Source: Archegozetes longisetosus
Lineage: Eukaryota > Arthropoda > Arachnida > Sarcoptiformes > Trhypochthoniidae
Length of the DNA: 64,000 bases
Reading direction: 5' to 3'
Assembly (NCBI GenBank): GCA_018873245.2
Contig: JAEMBT020000004.1
Location: 914,573-978,572 of the forward strand
The stretch's first letter is position 1. The number at the start of each line of letters is the position of its first letter. A model generated the notes under the pieces. The model saw only the letters and a program-made list of their open reading frames with translations, made no database searches and was not told the origin of the DNA. Made by a program: the position numbers and the translations under genes. Positions 57,434 through 64,000 of this stretch are shown piece after piece.

Positions 57434-57987
57434 CAGTGATGCACACGTTGGGCGCGTACGCTCGCGCTAACCCTCGGCGCTTACTTTTTCAGAGGCACTC
57501 GAGCAGAGAGCTTTTGCCGAGCGTCAAGTAAGCAAAGTTCATGAATTGTAAGGCTTTTTCTGCACAAAATTAATTAATTTTGTTTAAGGTGTAACTCTAT
57601 CGGTGTATAAATTTCATAAATATGATACTGATTGAAAAACCATTCAAACATATACTTTAGTTTAAAAGCTGATGTCATATAAATAAATGTTTATATTGAA
57701 GATATGTGAACACACTTAGTTTCAGACTCAAAAAGATTCTGTCTAAATTCTTTAAAACAGAATAAGTCATAAATTTTTGTGTAAAATTTATATTTAGTAA
57801 ATACTAGCTTTTTTGTATTAGTACGTATCTTCTAAATTAGAAGAACAGTGTAGATATTTTTCTAAGACTTAACGCTCGGCGGTCGGGGGTAAGACGCTCG
57901 AGCCTCCACTCACGCTCGGCAAAAACAGAACACTTGACGTTCGCGCTCTCTACCGAGCGCCGAACGCTCAAGAATTGAGCATCACTG
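57434..57987. mobile_element. hAT-type MITE with perfect 8-base target duplication
   Basis: Ends CAGTGATGC and GCATCACTG are flanked by TCTCTGGG on both sides (57426-57433 and 57988-57995). Subterminal regions are GC-rich with repeated 'CGCTCGGC' words (57460-57530, 57870-57965). The 554-base element has no coding capacity. Confidence 0.9.
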
Positions 57988-58395
57988 TCTCTGGGTTTGA
58001 TACAATGTAATATAATTAAAATAAAATAGATTTTTGTTATATAAATAATTCAAAAACGATTATCGATCAAATTGTTAATTATAAGTTGGAAAAGTAAATA
58101 GGCATAGGATTTATATCTATATAATTGTGCAGCTCAATTCGTTTATTCGCAGGCCTTCAAATAGTTTTAATATTTGAGAAAATTAATTCTCAGTAAAATG
58201 TGAATTAAAATATTAATATTTTAATAGTTTCGAATGATGGAAAACTTAAGTTGTAATTGTGTTTTATTGATATTCATTTAAAATATTAATCTTTTTTGAA
58301 TTCAAATAATTTTCAAACCAATATAAAACATACAACATATAAAACATTTCAAACATATATAAAGGAGAGGATAACCCCGGAGACCGTCAACAAAC

Positions 58396-58434
<39 letters not shown>
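58396..58434. repeat. (AACT)n microsatellite
   Basis: About nine tandem AACT units directly abutting the LTR-like sequence at 58436. Confidence 0.9.
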
Positions 58435-58435
58435 C

Positions 58436-58762
58436 TGTGACTAGTCTCGAGGGACCTGAGATTGGAATTTTCTCGACCTTATATATAAGGTCGAGTAAAA
58501 GGTTCAGGGAGAGAGGGTTCTTTTTGTCTGAAAGTTAGGCGTGTAAGGCCAGAACAGGTTTTGATTGGGTTTTATGCTGATTGTTAAATATGTTTGAGTG
58601 TCTCTGTAATGTGAAACAATAAAAACTTGAACTTTTTTTACGAAACCCTTTTTTTTGATTGTCAGTAAAGTTGTTAAGCTGACTTGAGGAGCGCGTCGGA
58701 AGCGCACTCTTCATCAAGAAAGAAGCCTCTCGAAGCAAGAGCGAGTGACGTGGTAAAGACCA
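58436..58762 (+). mobile_element. Candidate LTR followed by a primer binding site
   Basis: The segment begins TGTGACTAG and ends GACCA, and is followed by TGGTGGAGCCCCAAAT (58764), a plausible tRNA primer site. It has a TATA-like palindrome (CTCGACCTTATATATAAGGT, 58474-58493) and AATAAA at 58619. A splice-donor-like CAGGTAAGC follows at about 58788. No internal retroelement genes are seen, so it is a truncated element. Confidence 0.5.
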
Positions 58763-59321
58763 CTGGTGGAGCCCCAAATCAAAAAACAGGTAAGCAGAGC
58801 AAGTCTCCTTTTTTATATACAGCGCGCGCCAACCCTTACACATATAAAATATTAATTTTGAAAATAAACCAAATTTCAAAATTAAGATTTTTTATGTAAG
58901 AAGAAAGTTAATTTCAATATTATAACTTTTTAATAATTTCCAAATTGACTTGATGTTACTTTAAATCCAAAGATAAATCAATTATCAAGTTAGAATTAGA
59001 TTTAATAAGTTATTCAATGAATTATTAAAGAGAAGTATACATTATACGAAAATTTTGTCTGAGATTATAATTTTATAGAAAAAAATTATTTCTCAAATTA
59101 AACTGGTGGTTGAAATTTTTGTATAAACTGAAAGATTTTAATGAGATAAGCAAGGAATTTACATTAAAAGAAATATTTTTGAAATTATTAAAAATTGGAA
59201 TTGGGTAAATTCATAATGAAAAATATTTGAATTGTGTAACAAATTGTTATTTCACTTAAATTGGTTAGTTTAAAAATACTTAAATAATTAAACAGAAAAT
59301 ATTTTAGATATGGTTAGATTT

Positions 59322-60275
59322 CTAAGCACTTCCGGCGTCTAATTTTTTAAGTTCGTCGTCCAATCGCTTCTCAGCAGCTGCGAGACGTTCTTCCTCTCTC
59401 TTAATGGCTGCGGTTTCATCAGTAGCTGCTTTTATATCTTCAGCCAACTTTGCGATCGCTTTTTCTTCCATCTCAATGTGAGCAGCTTGTAAGTTTTTAC
59501 CGGCAGCTTTCAATTTCTCAACTTCAGCCTTAGCTCTAGTAACTAAATCATCAGCTTTCTTGACCAATTCTTCCTTTGTCGCCCTCTTCAATCTTGATCC
59601 AGAAGCATCTAATTTTTAAGTTCGTCGTCCAATCGCTTCTCAGCAGCTGCGAGACGTTCTTCCTCTCTCTTAATGGCTGCGGTTTCATCAGTAGCTGCTT
59701 TTATATCTTCAGCCAATTTTGCGATCGCTTTTTCTTCTGCCTCAATATGAGCCGCCTGTGCGTTCTTACCGGCAGCTTTTAATTTCTCAACTTCAGCCTT
59801 AGCTCTAGTAACTAAATCATCAGCTTTCTTGACCAATTCTTCCTTTGTCGCCCTCTTCAATCTTGATCCAGAAGCATCTAACTTTTTAAGTTCGTCGTCC
59901 AATCGCTTCTCAGCAGCTGCGAGACGTTCTTCCTCTCTCTTAATGGCTGCGGTTTCATCAGTAGCTGCTTTTATATCTTCAGCCAACTTTGCGATCGCTT
60001 TTTCTTCTGCCTCAATATGAGCCGCCTGTGCGTTCTTACCGGCAGCTTTTAATTTCTCAACTTCAGCCTTAGCTCTAGTAACTAAATCATCAGCTTTCTT
60101 GACCAATTCTTCTTTTGTCGCTCGTTTGACGAGTGACAGAGAGGAAGACACTGTTATAGAAAAATAAATAAGTTTTTAAAGCAAATAATCTAAGTCAACT
60201 CTTCGAATTTCGTCTTTAATTGCACTCACAATAGACAGTTCCTAATAGGAACAATCCTACCAGTAAAAGTTTCAT
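59322..60275 (-). CDS. Secreted three-repeat helical protein with a frameshift
   Basis: Exon 1 (60275-60230) encodes a signal peptide (MKLLLVGLFLLGTVY). A phase-1 intron of 79 bases with GTGAGT..ATAACAG borders leads to exon 2 at 60150. The mature part starts SSSLSLVKR and holds three near-identical 90-residue repeats starting ATKEELVKKADDLVTRAKAE. They are rich in Ala, Lys and Glu, with KR just before each repeat (SRLKRATKEE). Repeat 1 spans 270 bases but repeat 2 only 269: one base is missing near 59611-59617. The frame therefore stops at 59609 after two repeats (about 195 residues) and repeat 3 (59591-59322) is out of frame. It may be a true mutation, a recent allele or a base-calling error. 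The gene layout matches the 46177-44255 gene. Confidence 0.75.
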
Positions 60276-60328
60276 TTTTTAAAATTTTTCTTTGCAAGCA
60301 AGTTATAATTTGATTTCTCAAATTCGAT

Positions 60329-60363
60329 TCTGAACTCAATCTAATAATGGAATTGTATTTATA
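60329..60363 (-). promoter_or_regulatory. TATA box and initiator of the three-repeat gene
   Basis: On the minus strand TATAAATA (60363-60356) lies about 28-31 bases before GTTCAGA (60335-60329), an initiator-like word. The ATG is about 55 bases further at 60275. Confidence 0.55.
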
Positions 60364-61985
60364 CCAAAATTGAATCCTTTTTTCGAATTTCATAATCTAA
60401 TCTTTTCTATCCTTGAATTTTATTGTAAACAAGATGTCTATACTTTCATTGATTAATTGTTTAATATTACAAAACTTATGTTATTGAATGGGAACTAAAT
60501 ATTTGCCAATCTATTTATCTCCTTTGTATCAAAAGATATTACAAAATAAAAAATATTGATATGTTGTACCACATAAGTCATGATCACAGAGGTTACACAA
60601 TTCCTATATTTTATCTAAAAAATAAATTTTCAACTTGAACTAGAAAGTTACTTAATATTACAGAGAAAAGTCATATAATAAAAGCAATAGAATTAGTTTT
60701 TAAACAATTCGGTAATTTATCATATTTTTTAATTAAAAATTTTCAATTTTCTTACGGAAAAAACAAAAATTAATTTTTAACTTCATAAATTTTACGAACT
60801 GTTTAATGTTAAACAGCTTAAGGATTAAGGATGCAGGATGTAGTTAAATATCGTTTGAAGTATCAATTTTGAAATATTCTTTTGGAGCCTAAATATAACT
60901 AGCATATTTAGTGAATAATAGTTACTTTTAAAATTTATTATTTAATTATTTTGAAATGTTTAAAACTTTGATGGATTTTTATGTCAATAAAGTATTAAAA
61001 CATTGATATTTTATTTCACATTAAGAATAATTAAAGATTCATATAAACTATCGCTCAATAGATCGACTATACATGAATTAATGTTAATAATGAGAACATT
61101 TATTATCTTAATTGTGTGTTTAATTAATTTTCGATGACTAAAATAAATATTGTGTAAGTTTTAATTTGGAAGAAAATTCTGAATGAACTTTAAATTGAGT
61201 ATGAGCCCGGATCGAATATGAAAATTGATCTTATTTGAATATAAACAATGTCTGAATTTCAATTTTACTTTAAATCGAATTTGAAAATGAATTCAAAAAA
61301 GGTATGAAGTTGCCTCAAATAATAATTTTTAAAAGAAACGTGTCACAGTTCGTTAGCCCAATCAAATCAGATAATTTACTTATCGATATAAAGCTTATTC
61401 TCTGAGTAGCCTAAAAGTATTAACCTCAATCCTATGCGAGAAGTCTGGGCAGTTATAAGACTCAGAATTGCAAAATTTGAAAATAGAATTTTGACAATTT
61501 TTTAATGGATCAATGTCGGAAATAGCTTCTAAATATAGCTGCTGCTACTAAAAACTAGCTTAGATGTGAATTTTAAAGGCTTGTTAGTTAACTGAAGTCA
61601 TTCAGTAATGAGCAGTTGGTGTCGAAATGCCTACATACATTTAGTTCCTTAAACCATATAATTCAATATTGAACATCTATTCATGCCGGTAATATTCTTG
61701 ATTGTGTCGATCTTTAATACAGATCCCGTTCAATGATCTGGAAAAAATCATGCAAAGGGTTAAGACTAAAAATCTGCACAAAGTAGGATAATAATTTTGG
61801 GCTCAGTTGATTTAGATTTCCTTGGATAGATCTCACTTCCCTGAGTCAAAGTATATATACAACTTATAGTCTATCTCATTCCGTTTCCGAGTTATAAGCA
61901 CCAAAAGGTATGGGACGGTTATTACAAATTCAGGTATTATAAGACCAAAACCTTTATAATATATATATCTTTAGAAAGATCTTGT
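60364..61985. other. AT-rich intergenic DNA
   Basis: No coding pattern, TIR or RNA gene is seen over about 1.6 kb. Confidence 0.35.
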
Positions 61986-62059
61986 CAAGCAGAATTAGAT
62001 GCTCACCATAGAGGAAGCCTCTAGGGGGCTACTGAATTTCTAAGTCTGGCAAAGGGCCT

Positions 62060-62266
62060 CCAGTAATGATTCGCAAAGGGAACGAGGCAGGCAAAAATGG
62101 CCTCAGAACTGTCGGGTGCTGTGCACATATAATGACAGTTCTGTGGTATCTCGGATATGGCAGGTACCTATCCGAGATTACGTCACCGGGTGGACAATTT
62201 GATGATTTTTTTAAACATTCTGTCTATCCGGGTAGCACTGACAGATTAATTATTTTATCCTTTTAG
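62060..62266 (+). pseudogene. SWIM-type transposase C-terminal relic
   Basis: The frame carries GLRTVGCCAHIMTVLWYLGY followed by an acidic FDDFFKHSVYPGS. It is the same kind of C-x-H plus VLWYLGY motif as at 53562-53768 but closer to the usual form (RTVGCCAH). The first half of the zinc site and the catalytic domain are missing. Confidence 0.5.
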
Positions 62267-62699
62267 TTTTTATTATATTTATAGTTCTGGTTTTAGTTTT
62301 ATGCTCCCTTCGGGTTTACCTCCAAGTAGTAGGGAGCGGGCAACATAAAAGTTATATTTTTATGGCTACAAACCCGAAAAAATCGATTTTAGACAAAGTG
62401 GTTTTTCCCTCATAACTCGAATACTATTGATTTTGGTAAAAAGTGCCTAGAGACTTTTGTGTTTAGCATTAAAAGACCTTTCAAGTGATATGCCGCTCAT
62501 CGAAATCGGACTGAGCCTAGGCATCCATAGAAAAATATTATCAACCTTTATTATTAATTTAATCAAAAACTAATCAAAGTACGCAAAAGTTCTTTATATC
62601 AATGGAAAGTAGATTAATTATACTTTATTTATACATATAATCATAGCCTTTATCGGTCGCCTTTCCTAGATTAGTCTCAACTTTCTGTATGAGTGCCTA

Positions 62700-63250
62700 A
62701 AAATACTCTGGACAGAATTATCTCAGTTTTATCCTAATTCTGGAGATCAAATGATCGAGATTTTTGGCCTTCCATTCATTGTCGTAAGCTTTATCTCCAA
62801 ATGTGACCAAAACTTTTCGATTGAACGCAAATGCGGGATATTTGGTCTTTTGGAACATATTTGATATTTAAACGTTCAAATGCTTGGATTGCTTGCTTTG
62901 CATAATGTGCTGATGTGCCGTCGGGCTAGAACACGTACTGATCATTAATGTGATTCTTCTTTAAGAATGGGTCCTAACGTTTAATTATACACTCTTGGGA
63001 ATATACTTCTGCAGTAATAGAGTTTCTTTTAGCATAATATACATTTGAGTGACCACTTGGGATGATAGCAATCCATACAAGAACTTTGGACGAAAATCTA
63101 GGCTTTTATTTATATCTTACTTCGGAATCGACTTTTGATTTATCTCTCGAATAGTAGCCGTCATTTCCAACTATGTTTTCACCTTTCATCAGGAAGTAGG
63201 ATTATCGTCCATCGCAACTTCGATACCATTTGTTTGTCTGAAATCATATT
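62700..63250 (-). pseudogene. DD37E transposase relic
   Basis: Broken minus-strand frames read FLMKGENIVGNDGYYSRDKS, SSKVLVWIAIIPSGHSNVYY, then PDGTSAHYAKQAIQAFERLN and, after a shift, a degenerate IEKFW-like block. Order and motifs match the catalytic half of the DD37E transposases at 14555-15069 and 35810-37815, but it is more diverged and full of stops. Confidence 0.6.
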
Positions 63251-63489
63251 TTGTCATTCAAAGTCAGATATATGACTGAGGAATACTTAAATTCTCAAGG
63301 AACCATTACATTTTGTTTATTTTAGCGCGATTTTTAAAGCCAAACTTGGGAACATTTTACGGAGGGTTTAGAAGTTTTTCATTGATATATATGTATCGTC
63401 AAGTTCTGTTGATCTGAGTACTCTAAATTTTACAAAACTCGGCTCATTAAGAAAGATGTAGGTTTATATCATCAACAAGGTTAAATGGT

Positions 63490-63890
63490 CGTATCTCTTG
63501 AATTAGTGGGTGTAGCTCAATAATTTTTTCATCAATCAATTTGTCTAGTTGAGTAATATCGATTTCATTTGTGAATAAGTTTTTATTATGCCCCGCCCAA
63601 TCAATAATGAATTAGTATGGAGAAACAGAAGAAGCGGTGTATCCCCTGAACCAATTTGTATGGCTCAATGATTTTACATCAATCGATTTGTCTTAACGAG
63701 TAGTATCGATTTCACTCATTACTTAGTTTCTAGGAAGCTACGACCACCCATAGATGGATTGTGAATTAGAAATACAAAAGTGGGTGTAAATTTTGAACGA
63801 ATAGGTGTGGCGTAATAAAAGTTCCATTAATCTATTGGTCTTGATAAGTACTTTTGCCTAGGCTTCATCGATTTTTATAATGATTGAGCC
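63490..63890. repeat. Degenerate tandem repeat, period about 150 bases
   Basis: A unit beginning like GGTGTAGCTCAATAATTTTT and containing 'CATCAATCRATTTGTCTNNNGAGTA-ATCGATTT' recurs at about 63508, 63660 and 63808 with growing divergence. It may run past the window's right edge or be part of a larger element. Confidence 0.5.
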
Positions 63891-64000
63891 CAAAACGGCC
63901 CCCTTAACCCAAACGTCTACTATTATATGTCTTCAATTAATATAATTCATAATAACAGAAATTAGATCGTATTTTGGTTATAATTTAAAGTTGTATTTAA

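Noticed and set aside
59829..60020. Plus-strand Ser/Ala-rich frame
   Set aside because: Antisense shadow of the KEEL-type repeats.

Overview
The window is eukaryotic nuclear DNA. It is visibly AT-rich, its genes have spliceosomal introns with GT..AG borders, promoters are of TATA/initiator type, and transposable elements (TEs) occupy much of the sequence. An ABCH-type half transporter, many Tc1/mariner, hAT and pogo elements and an errantivirus-like retroelement point to an arthropod, possibly a mite or other chelicerate. The species cannot be fixed from the sequence alone. I see no bacterial operons, CRISPR array, rRNA or intact tRNA.

Layout. (1) 409-8451, plus strand: the 3' end of a large gene whose cytoplasmic tail carries ITIM-like and ITSM-like tyrosine motifs and a PDZ-type C-terminus. 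Its introns hold a Tc1-family element. (2) 8785-15260: non-coding DNA with foldback elements, a tRNA-derived SINE remnant, a pogo-type MITE and a short DD37E element. (3) 16390-21085, plus strand: a complete four-exon ABC half transporter of about 722 residues, with a roughly 1.27 kb foldback element in intron 1. (4) 22280-43740: a TE graveyard holding a hAT split by an LTR, a mariner, a Tc1 relic, an errantivirus-like pol/env relic split by a mariner scrap and a foldback, a DD37E transposon split by a PIF/Harbinger-like element, a LINE, and a hAT-type MITE packed with heat-shock-element motifs. (5) 44255-60275: a cluster of three related loci for secreted, lysine/alanine/leucine-rich helical tandem-repeat proteins. 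Two are on the minus strand. The third, on the plus strand, is a pseudogene broken apart by Tc1, pogo and long-TIR insertions. (6) 60300-64000: mostly AT-rich spacer with SWIM-motif and DD37E transposase relics.

The most interesting system is the repeat-protein cluster. All three loci share one architecture: a short signal-peptide exon, a phase-1 intron, then a SESLSVSVxKR-like leader and helical repeats of about 90-95 residues. Dibasic KR sites fall at repeat boundaries, so the genes look like polyprotein precursors cut into one- or two-domain units. This resembles in form, not in sequence, the nematode polyprotein allergens. Promoters of both minus-strand genes have a TATA box about 30 bases from an initiator-like motif.
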